64,000 nt of DNA, from positions 1 to 64,000 of the forward strand of contig JAISLD010000008.1 of assembly GCA_031260665.1 (NCBI GenBank), written 5' to 3'. The translations under genes were made by a program, and so were the position numbers. Source of the stretch: Oscillospiraceae bacterium (lineage in GTDB: Bacteria > Bacillota > Clostridia > Oscillospirales > Ruminococcaceae). Shown in pieces: positions 8,367 to 15,169 of this stretch. The notes beneath the pieces were generated by a model that had not been told where the DNA came from, searched no databases, and saw nothing but the letters and a program-made list of their open reading frames with translations. Position 1 is the stretch's first letter; every line of letters starts with the position of its first letter.

Positions 8367-9458
8367 ATGAAAAACACATTCAATCACTTGATAGACACTG
8401 CAAGCCTGTCACTTACCGAGATAGACGAGCTTCTTCGGCTTGCTCTCGACATAAAGAAGTCGCCGCAGACTTACGTTGGCGCGTGTAACGGTAAGATAAT
8501 GGCGACCTTGTTCTACGAGCCGAGTACCCGCACAATGATGAGCTTCCAGAGCGCAATGCTTCGGTTGGACGGCGGCGTAATCGGCTTTGACAACCCGTCG
8601 GGCAGCAGCGTGACAAAGGGCGAGAGCCTGAAAGACACTGCCAAGGTTGTCAGTTCGTATTCAGACTTGCTGGTCATTCGCGCCCCTTGGGAGGGAGCGG
8701 CAAAAGCGGCGGCCCTCACTGCCGACTGCCCTGTTATCAACGCGGGCGATGGCGGGCACCTGCACCCAACGCAAACCCTGACCGACTTGGCGACACTTTC
8801 GGCGGAACTCGGTCGGCTGAACAACCTGACGATAGGACTATGCGGCGACCTCAAGTACGGCAGAACGACGCACTCCCTTGTCAAAACCCTGTCGAAGTAC
8901 AAGGGCAACCGCTTTGTGCTGATATCAGACAAGAACTTCACACTTCCCGATTACATAAAGAACCACATTGCGGCGACCGACTGCACCTTCACCGAGAGCG
9001 ACTCCCTCGGCGACGCTCTCCCTCAACTTGACGTGCTGTATATGACGCGCACTCAGCGTGAGCGGCTTGCCGTGGGTGAAAACCCCACAACCTTTGTCCT
9101 CACGCCGCAACTGATGTCACAAGGAAAGAAAACCCTTGCCGTTCTTCACCCGCTCCCCCGTGTTGATGAAATCTCGCCGCTTGTTGACGACGACCCACGC
9201 GCCCTCTACTTCAAGCAAGCGAACTATGGGATGTATGTGCGTATGTCGCTGATTGTCACACTGCTGAACATCACAAAGTCACACCCACCCGTTCCCCTCC
9301 TTAACGGCAAAACCTACGACGGCATATCGTGCCTTAACCCAAAATGCGTGACTAACCCCGCTTACAACAACGTAAACTTACCGCGAAGTTTTCTTCGCAC
9401 AGGCAACACCTACGAATGTGAATACTGCTCACACCCCCGTGCCGGGAGAGGCGACTGA
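8367..9458 (+). CDS. pyrB: Aspartate carbamoyltransferase fused to a PyrI zinc domain
   Basis: Catalyses the committed step of pyrimidine synthesis, carbamoyl phosphate plus aspartate. Residues 1-305 are a normal PyrB chain: the carbamoyl-phosphate motif STRT (52-56 region), Lys84 in TKGES, HLHPTQ and HPLPR are present. The extra C-terminal ~55 residues contain Cys322, Cys327, Cys351 and Cys354. The spacing C-x4-C-x23-C-x2-C is identical to the zinc site of E. coli PyrI (Cys109, 114, 138, 141). The PyrI nucleotide-binding allosteric domain is absent, and no separate pyrI is nearby. The zinc domain probably stabilises the catalytic-chain assembly (inference). Confidence 0.93.
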   Translation: MKNTFNHLIDTASLSLTEIDELLRLALDIKKSPQTYVGACNGKIMATLFYEPSTRTMMSFQSAMLRLDGGVIGFDNPSGSSVTKGESLKDTAKVVSSYSDLLVIRAPWEGAAKAAALTADCPVINAGDGGHLHPTQTLTDLATLSAELGRLNNLTIGLCGDLKYGRTTHSLVKTLSKYKGNRFVLISDKNFTLPDYIKNHIAATDCTFTESDSLGDALPQLDVLYMTRTQRERLAVGENPTTFVLTPQLMSQGKKTLAVLHPLPRVDEISPLVDDDPRALYFKQANYGMYVRMSLIVTLLNITKSHPPVPLLNGKTYDGISCLNPKCVTNPAYNNVNLPRSFLRTGNTYECEYCSHPRAGRGD

Positions 9459-9547
9459 GATAAGCAGATATTGTTCACTCTGCCGTAACTTATGTGGTGC
9501 GAACAGGCTGACGCTCTAACCTCTGCAACATCTTAACAATTAAAACA

Positions 9548-9578
9548 AAAGCACCTCTCCTTTAAGGAGAGGTGCTTT
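9548..9578. terminator. Bidirectional terminator, pyrB/hydA
   Basis: A 13-bp perfect stem (9548-9560 with 9566-9578) around loop TTTAA. The A-run on its left gives a T-rich tail when read on the minus strand, so it serves hydA best. It lies between convergent operons. Very similar AGGTGC-type stems recur at 40818 and 41557. Confidence 0.85.
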
Positions 9579-9586
9579 GTTATTAT

Positions 9587-11347
9587 TTACTTGATTACTT
9601 TGCTGGGACGATAAGTCGTGTGAAGTATCTCGTGCGCCTTGTGCGAACCGGGCGCGCCGCCGAGGAACTCGCTGTATGCCTGAAGCACCTCGGGGTTGTC
9701 GTGTGACTTCCGCAACTTGTTCGCTGAGTCGAGCGAGTAGAGCGCTTTTGCTCTTTCGGCACGCAAATCGGTGAAGTTGCGCACATCAGCAGGCTGAATC
9801 ACTTGACCGCCGCCGTTTACGCAGCCACCGGGGCACGCCATTATCTCGATAAACTGAACGTCAAGCTCTTTCGCTCTCACTTTGTCAAGCAGCTTGCGCG
9901 CGTTGGCAAGCCCCGAAGCCACGGCAACCTTGACGGTCAAGTCGCCGACTTTGTATTCAGCAAACTTAACGCCGTCAACACCGCGGACTTCCGTGAACTG
10001 AACGGGACTGTCGGGGGATTGACCTGTCAGCTTCCAGACCGCGGTACGAAGCGCCGCTTCCATAACGCCGCCTGTTGCGCCGAAGATAACCGCCGCGCCT
10101 GTTCCGTTGCCCATTGGTGAGTCAAACACACTGTCGTTTAGGTCGGCAAAGCGGATACCCGCCTTGTGTATCATCTTCGCAAGCTCACGCGTGGTGATTG
10201 AGATGTCGAGGTCGGGGAGGTCTTTGCCTGCCGCCGACTGGTCGAGTCTGCCTATCTCAAACTTCTTGGCGGTGCAAGGCATAACCGACACGCTGACGAT
10301 GTTCTTCGGGTCAACGCCTGTTTTGTTCGCCCAATATGTCTTGATAACCGCGCCTTGCATTTGCTGCGGGGACTTGCAGCTTGAGAGGTGCGGCAGCAAA
10401 TCGGGGTAATACGCTTCAGCGAAGCGAATCCAACCGGGAGAGCAAGACGTAACCATCGGGAGAACGCCGCCGTTTGTCACGCGGTCGAGAAGCTCCGTCG
10501 CTTCTTCCATAATGGTGAGGTCCGCGCCGAAGTTGGTGTCAAACACGGCGTTGAAGCCGAGCATACGAAGCGAGGTGGCAAGTTTGCCCTCAACGGGCGT
10601 GCCAATCGGGAAACCGAACGCTTCGCCGAGGGAAGCGCGAACGGAGGGAGCCGCCTGAACCACGACCGTCTTTGTCGGGTCAGCCAAAGCCGCCCAAACC
10701 TTGTCGGTGTCGTCCTTCTCGGTCAACGCGCCTGTCGGACAAACCGCTATGCACTGACCGCAAGATACGCAGGCACTTTGCGCCAAGTCCATATCAAAAG
10801 CACAACCAATTTCGGTCTTGAAGCCGCGGTTGTTCGCCCCAATAACGCCGACGCTTTGGTTGACAGAGCAGGCGGCGACACAGCGGCGGCAGTTTATGCA
10901 CTTGCTGTTGTCGCGAACTACCGAGCAAGAGCTGGTGTCGTATGTCTGGTCGCGTATTTCACCGAGATATTTGTACGAATCGGTGACGCCGAGGTCTTTG
11001 CAGAGGGCTTGGAACTCGCAGGTGCCGCTTCTGTCGCAAGAAAGGCAGTTTTGGTTGTGGGTGGAGAGGAGAAGCTGAAGCGTTGTGCGGCGACTCTCGA
11101 TGACCGCTTTGCTGTGAGTGAATATCTCTCGTCCCTCGTCCATTTTGCTGATTGGGTAGACGCAAGCGGCAAAGAGCGAGCGACCGCCTTTGATTTCAAC
11201 CACGCAGATTCTACACGCACCGATTTCGTTCAGCTCTTTGAGATAACAAAGTGTCGGTATACGAATACCGTTTTGACGTGCCGCTTCGAGAATGGTTGTT
11301 CCCTCCTCGACCTGAACCGCCACGCCGTCGATTTTTATGTTTACCAT
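9587..11347 (-). CDS. hydA: [FeFe] hydrogenase catalytic subunit, bifurcating HydABC type
   Basis: 586 residues. The N-terminal plant-type [2Fe-2S] domain has Cys at about 34, 45 and 48 plus a later Cys. A His-Cys3 [4Fe-4S] segment (HNQNCLSCDRSGTC) is followed by two [4Fe-4S] sites (CINCRRC, CVSCGQC) and the H-cluster domain with motifs TSCSPGW, MPCTAKK and MACPGGCVNGGG. This is the group of multimeric NADH/ferredoxin-dependent hydrogenases that form or consume H2. AAGGAG precedes the start. It is the last gene of a five-gene operon. No maturase genes (hydE, hydF, hydG) are in the window. Confidence 0.96.
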   Translation of the reverse strand: MVNIKIDGVAVQVEEGTTILEAARQNGIRIPTLCYLKELNEIGACRICVVEIKGGRSLFAACVYPISKMDEGREIFTHSKAVIESRRTTLQLLLSTHNQNCLSCDRSGTCEFQALCKDLGVTDSYKYLGEIRDQTYDTSSCSVVRDNSKCINCRRCVAACSVNQSVGVIGANNRGFKTEIGCAFDMDLAQSACVSCGQCIAVCPTGALTEKDDTDKVWAALADPTKTVVVQAAPSVRASLGEAFGFPIGTPVEGKLATSLRMLGFNAVFDTNFGADLTIMEEATELLDRVTNGGVLPMVTSCSPGWIRFAEAYYPDLLPHLSSCKSPQQMQGAVIKTYWANKTGVDPKNIVSVSVMPCTAKKFEIGRLDQSAAGKDLPDLDISITTRELAKMIHKAGIRFADLNDSVFDSPMGNGTGAAVIFGATGGVMEAALRTAVWKLTGQSPDSPVQFTEVRGVDGVKFAEYKVGDLTVKVAVASGLANARKLLDKVRAKELDVQFIEIMACPGGCVNGGGQVIQPADVRNFTDLRAERAKALYSLDSANKLRKSHDNPEVLQAYSEFLGGAPGSHKAHEILHTTYRPSKVIK

Positions 11348-11375
11348 ATTTACTCCTTGATTGAAGGTCGACAGA

Positions 11376-13169
11376 TTATTCTTTTATGATTGCGCCGAAT
11401 TTGCACTTTTCCATGCACGCGCCGCACTTTATGCACTTCTTTTGGTCGATAACGTGCGGGTTCTTCACCGTGCCGCTGATTGCGCCGACAGGGCAAACAC
11501 GCGAGCAAGCCGTGCAGCCTTTGCACTTCTCGGCGATAATCTTTATCTGCATAAGGTCCTTGCAGACGTGAGCGGGGCACCGCTTTTCGGTAACGTGCGC
11601 CACATATTCGTCGCGGAAGAAACGGAGAGTTGAAAGCACGGGGTTCGGCGCGGTCTGTCCGAGTCCGCAAAGCGAGTTGTTTTTGATGTAGTGGCAGAGT
11701 TCCTCCATCTTGTCGAGGTCAGCAAGCTCGCCTTTACCTGAAGTAATCTTCTCAAGCATTTCGTAAAGACGCTTTGTGCCGACACGACAGGGAGTACACT
11801 TGCCGCAGGATTCGTCAACGGTGAACTGGAGGAAGAACTTCGCTATGTCAACCATACAGTTGTCTTCGTCCATTACTATCAGTCCGCCCGAACCCATCAT
11901 AGAACCGATTGAGATGAGATTGTCGTAGTCAATCGGGATATCTATGTGTTCCATTGGGATACAGCCGCCCGACGGTCCGCCTGTTTGCGCCGCCTTGAAC
12001 TTTTTGCCGTTCGGGATGCCGCCGCCTATTTCGTAAAGAACTTCACGGAGTGTCGTCCCCATAGGGATTTCAACCAAACCCGTGTTGTTTATCTTGCCGC
12101 CGAGAGCAAAGACTTTTGTTCCCTTTGACTTCTCTGTGCCCATTGCCGCGAACCACTCCGCGCCTTTGAGGATAATCTGCGGAACATTCGCGTAGGTTTC
12201 GACGTTGTTGAGGATAGTCGGCGCGTGCCACAGTCCCGCTTCAGCAGGGAACGGAGGACGGGGCCGCGGCTCACCGCGGTTGCCCTCAATCGAGGTCATC
12301 AGCGCGGTTTCTTCGCCGCAGACAAACGCGCCCGCGCCGAGCCGAATGTCAACGTCAAAGTCAAATCCTGTTTCAAATATGTTTTTGCCGAGAAGCCCGT
12401 ACTCACGCGCTTGTTCGATTGCTATTTCAAGTCGTTTAACGGCAATCGGGTATTCAGCGCGAACGTAGATGTAACCTTGTGTCGCGCCGATTGCGTAACC
12501 GGCGATTGCCATTGCTTCAAGCACAACGTGAGGGTCGCCCTCAAGCACGCTTCTATCCATAAACGCACCGGGGTCACCCTCGTCGGCGTTGCAGCAGACG
12601 TACTTTTGCGGCGCGTTCGGCACCAACTTGCGCGCCAAATCCCACTTGCGCCCTGTCGGGAAGCCACCGCCGCCACGGCCACGAAGCCCTGACTTCAGCA
12701 CCACGTCGATAACTTCTTGCGGCTGCATCTCGGTCAGCACCTTGCCGAGCGCTTGGTATCCGTCGGTCGCGATATACTCGTCGATAACTTCGGGGTTGAT
12801 AACGCCGCAGTTGCGAAGCGCAACGCGGAGCTGCTTTTTGTAGAAGTCGGTGTCGCGAAGCGACTTCACGCCCTCCGCCGTGACTGTTTCTTGGTAGAGC
12901 AAACGCTGAACCACGCGACCTTTGAGAAGATGCTCCGATACTATCTCGGGGATATCCTCGACTTTCACCATCGAGTAATAGCTTCCCTCGGGATAGACTA
13001 TCATAATGGGACCGAGTGCGCAAAGCCCGAAGCAACCTGTTTGAACGACGTTTACTTCTTTTTCAAGTCCGTTCTTCTTGATTTCTTCTTGAAGCGTTTC
13101 GATTATCAGCTTGCTGCCGGACGACGAACAACCTGTCCCCCCGCAGACTAAAACATTGGAACGATACAT
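11376..13169 (-). CDS. hydB: Hydrogenase NuoF-like subunit HydB
   Basis: A 597-residue flavoprotein subunit of the bifurcating hydrogenase. It has an N-terminal thioredoxin-like [2Fe-2S] domain (CGGTGC and TGCFGLC, residues 9-50), an FMN/NADH domain (GLRGRGGGGFPTG, GAGAFVCGEETAL), the NuoF [4Fe-4S] site ESCGKCTPCRVG, and a C-terminal two-cluster ferredoxin (CKGCTACSRVC, CIKCGACMEKC). It oxidises or reduces NAD(H) and routes electrons to HydA. GGGGGAA precedes the start. It lies 28 bases before hydA in transcription order. Confidence 0.96.
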   Translation of the reverse strand: MYRSNVLVCGGTGCSSSGSKLIIETLQEEIKKNGLEKEVNVVQTGCFGLCALGPIMIVYPEGSYYSMVKVEDIPEIVSEHLLKGRVVQRLLYQETVTAEGVKSLRDTDFYKKQLRVALRNCGVINPEVIDEYIATDGYQALGKVLTEMQPQEVIDVVLKSGLRGRGGGGFPTGRKWDLARKLVPNAPQKYVCCNADEGDPGAFMDRSVLEGDPHVVLEAMAIAGYAIGATQGYIYVRAEYPIAVKRLEIAIEQAREYGLLGKNIFETGFDFDVDIRLGAGAFVCGEETALMTSIEGNRGEPRPRPPFPAEAGLWHAPTILNNVETYANVPQIILKGAEWFAAMGTEKSKGTKVFALGGKINNTGLVEIPMGTTLREVLYEIGGGIPNGKKFKAAQTGGPSGGCIPMEHIDIPIDYDNLISIGSMMGSGGLIVMDEDNCMVDIAKFFLQFTVDESCGKCTPCRVGTKRLYEMLEKITSGKGELADLDKMEELCHYIKNNSLCGLGQTAPNPVLSTLRFFRDEYVAHVTEKRCPAHVCKDLMQIKIIAEKCKGCTACSRVCPVGAISGTVKNPHVIDQKKCIKCGACMEKCKFGAIIKE

Positions 13170-13212
13170 ATAATTCCCCCTGACTGTATGTTATACCCGT
13201 GGCAATCCCGGG

Positions 13213-13590
13213 TTACTTTGCCAACTCGGAGTTTGACACGGTGTATTCCTGAACCGCCTGTCCTCTTGCCAGATGTTGCTCTGCAATGGTCTTTGCCTTG
13301 TCCGCGTCTACCTTGATGTAGGTCACTTTCTCTTTGCCGGGTTCATACACCTCGACAATCGGCTCGTATTGGCAAAGCCCGATACAGCCTGTCTGCGTCA
13401 CGGTTATGTTTGCCAATCCTTTTTCCTGAACAAAGTCGGCAAGGACTTTAAGCACAGGGCGCGCACCTGCCGCAATCCCGCAAGTAGCCATACCGACCAC
13501 CACGCGGGTTCCGTCCTCGCTGCCCTCTCTAAGCCCTACTTGACCTTGCATTTTCTCTTTTATCGCTTTAAGTTCCGCAAGTGATTTCAT
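13213..13590 (-). CDS. Thioredoxin-like [2Fe-2S] ferredoxin-domain protein of the hyd operon
   Basis: 125 residues, resembling the C-terminal half of NuoE and the N-terminus of HydB. The ATCGIAAGA motif lies at about residues 34-43 and TGCIGLCQYEP at about 67-77. The whole protein has only three cysteines, one short of the usual four cluster ligands, so cluster binding may be altered or need another ligand. Some hydrogenase operons carry an extra small subunit of this type, often named hydD; the name is not assigned here. AAAGGA precedes the ATG. Confidence 0.85.
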   Translation of the reverse strand: MKSLAELKAIKEKMQGQVGLREGSEDGTRVVVGMATCGIAAGARPVLKVLADFVQEKGLANITVTQTGCIGLCQYEPIVEVYEPGKEKVTYIKVDADKAKTIAEQHLARGQAVQEYTVSNSELAK

Positions 13591-13620
13591 TGTGTGTGTC
13601 CTTTCGTGATGAATTTAGAA

Positions 13621-13775
13621 ACCAACAGCAACATATTCTATCAACCTTGTTGCCTGTCCGGCACAAACCCGCTCCCGCAGAGGCGGCAAGGGTGTCGACT
13701 GAGTCGTTCCGGTCGCCCGCCTGTGTCCCGAGGGGTATGACCTTCGGCATATACGCTTTAAGTTGTTGACATTGG
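13621..13775. mobile_element. MITE-1 copy inserted in the hydrogenase operon
   Basis: A non-coding 155-bp element flanked by the perfect 7-bp direct repeat TTTAGAA (13614-13620 and 13776-13782), as expected for a target-site duplication. Ends are imperfect inverted repeats (ACCAAnnnCAACA at both ends). The interior has the family cores GTCGACTGAGTCGTTCCGG and CCCGAGGGGTATGACC. The right duplication covers the stop codon of the GHKL ATPase gene, so the element sits exactly at that gene's 3' end. No coding capacity, so movement would need a transposase in trans. Confidence 0.7.
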
Positions 13776-13776
13776 T

Positions 13777-14334
13777 TTAGAACGCCCTGCCTTTGTTTAC
13801 TTCAGCCGTGTTTTCTTCCAGAAACTCGCGGAAGAACGCGGCGGCATCGGGCGAATCGAGAGGGACGCCGTCAAGTTCCGCCTTGAACTCCCTTGTGTCA
13901 AGGCTGAACCCCTCGCCGTCCACTTCGTAGGTATACAAAAAGTCTGTTTGCTGATTGAACATCGCGAGCGTTTCAATCGTGCCGTTCATGTCGCCGAGTG
14001 GCATTCGGTCGATACTCGACAAGCCGAACACCGCCGTCACTTCCGTGCCGCTCCCTTGGGCGGATGTTATGTTGAACGAACCACCCGTAAGCTCCGCCGC
14101 AAACTTGAAAAACCCGACGCCAAGCCCGACTTTTCGTGTGGTTCGCGTGGTGTAGAACGGGTCGGTCACGCGGTCAAGCGTTTCGCCGTCCATACCGCAC
14201 CCGTCGTCTTTGATGACGATAGCCAAGGTGTCGTCGGTTGTGCTGACTGTGACGCCAATCTCGGTCAGCTTTGCGCCCGCTTTTATGCTGTTTTGCGCTA
14301 CGTCAAGCACATTCAGCGAGAGTTCCTGCATCAT
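13777..14334 (-). CDS. GHKL-type ATPase (histidine-kinase-like) of the hyd operon
   Basis: 185 residues. The ATP-binding Bergerat fold has N box DVAQNSIKA (about 10-18), G1 box DDGCGM (about 43-48) and G2 box GLGVGFFK (about 69-76). It has no dimerisation/phosphoacceptor His domain and no transmembrane segment. The C-terminal ~65 residues are unassigned. An ATPase of this type between hydC and hydB is a known feature of some acetogen/clostridial hydrogenase operons; its function is unclear. It begins 1 base after hydC ends, so translation is coupled. The stop codon is flanked by the MITE-1 insertion. Confidence 0.88.
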   Translation of the reverse strand: MMQELSLNVLDVAQNSIKAGAKLTEIGVTVSTTDDTLAIVIKDDGCGMDGETLDRVTDPFYTTRTTRKVGLGVGFFKFAAELTGGSFNITSAQGSGTEVTAVFGLSSIDRMPLGDMNGTIETLAMFNQQTDFLYTYEVDGEGFSLDTREFKAELDGVPLDSPDAAAFFREFLEENTAEVNKGRAF

Positions 14335-14335
14335 A

Positions 14336-14830
14336 TCAGTTGTATTTCGCGAGAATCTCGTCGAGTTCTCCGCCTGTCAACCTGCCGTACACATCTTCGT
14401 TGATGGTGAGGACAGGCGCAAGCCCGCACGCTCCGATACAGCGGCAATCGTCAAGGGAAAACTTGCCGTCGCTTGTTATTTCGCCGCCTTTTATGCCGAG
14501 TTTGTCTTGCAGCTTCTCGAATACCTCACCCGAGCCTTTTACGTAGCAAGCGGTGCCGAGGCAAACCGATATGCGATACTTGCCTTTCGGGTTGAGCGAG
14601 AACTGCGAGTAGAACGTCGTTACCCCGTAAATCTTTTCGAGTGGGATATTCAGTTCTTCGGAGATGAGCCGCTGGACTTCTATCGGCAGATAGCCGTAGA
14701 TTTCTTGCGCCTCTTGCAGGATACGGAGAAGAGAACCTTCACGTTCCTTGTACTCGCCGATGACGGTGAGCAGTTTGTTTTCCTGCTCTGCTGTGCCTTG
14801 AAACGGCACTGCCGGTGTTTTGATTGGCAT
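14336..14830 (-). CDS. hydC: Hydrogenase NuoE-like subunit HydC
   Basis: 164 residues from the ATG at 14830, chosen because AAGGGAGG lies 7 bases upstream; an in-frame upstream ATG would overlap the promoter. An N-terminal four-helix bundle (about residues 15-80) with the GYLP motif is followed by a thioredoxin-fold [2Fe-2S] domain with ligands in CLGTAC and CRCIGACG. It passes electrons within the HydABC complex. First gene of the operon hydC-ATPase-ferredoxin-hydB-hydA. Confidence 0.95.
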   Translation of the reverse strand: MPIKTPAVPFQGTAEQENKLLTVIGEYKEREGSLLRILQEAQEIYGYLPIEVQRLISEELNIPLEKIYGVTTFYSQFSLNPKGKYRISVCLGTACYVKGSGEVFEKLQDKLGIKGGEITSDGKFSLDDCRCIGACGLAPVLTINEDVYGRLTGGELDEILAKYN

Positions 14831-14902
14831 TTTTATCCTCCCTTGTGTTGGTACTGCGTAAAGCCTGTTAGTTATTGAATTGACAAACAAGCGTCTGCTT
14901 AC

Positions 14903-14931
14903 ATTATAGCACAAACCGCGAACAATTTCCA
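14903..14931 (-). promoter_or_regulatory. Candidate hyd operon promoter
   Basis: On the minus strand: TGGAAA (14931-14926), 17-base spacer, perfect TATAAT (14908-14903). It places the start near 14896, about 65 bases before hydC. Confidence 0.65.
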
Positions 14932-14984
14932 TAGGTTAAAGCAAATTATAAGGAGTTTATTTTAAGTAAATCAAAGCTTTAACT

Positions 14985-15052
14985 ATGAACGAAGAAAACG
15001 TGTTTTCTCCCACCCTTGCGGGGAGGAAACACAAAATGATTAGTTAGTCAGA
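14985..15052. repeat. Hairpin repeat, family 3
   Basis: GAAGAAAAC leads into a 12-bp stem (15000-15011 with 15021-15032; GTGTTTTCTCCC with GGGAGGAAACAC), then a tail ending GATTAGTTAGTCAG. Related hairpins with the same GAAGAAACAGTG lead and GGTTAGTTA tail lie at 21850, 22062, 44725 and 58862. The 14831-15169 gap otherwise holds the two divergent promoters and AT-rich DNA. Confidence 0.65.
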
Positions 15053-15067
15053 AAGCTCTTGCTTTAA

Positions 15068-15097
15068 TTGACTTATGTTACCAATTTGTGTTATAAT
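15068..15097 (+). promoter_or_regulatory. Sigma-A promoter of the pseudo-P-ATPase/DUF368 operon
   Basis: TTGACT (15068-15073), 18-base spacer, perfect TATAAT (15092-15097). Start near 15104, about 65 bases before the ATG. Confidence 0.8.
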
Positions 15098-15169
15098 AGG
15101 TACAAGTATCTCACAACACTTGCGTTTTTATTTTAACAAACTGTTGCCAACAAACACATTACATAACAT

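Noticed and set aside
10388..11389. 333-codon open frame on the plus strand
   Set aside because: Antisense shadow of hydA; the minus-strand protein has every hydrogenase motif.
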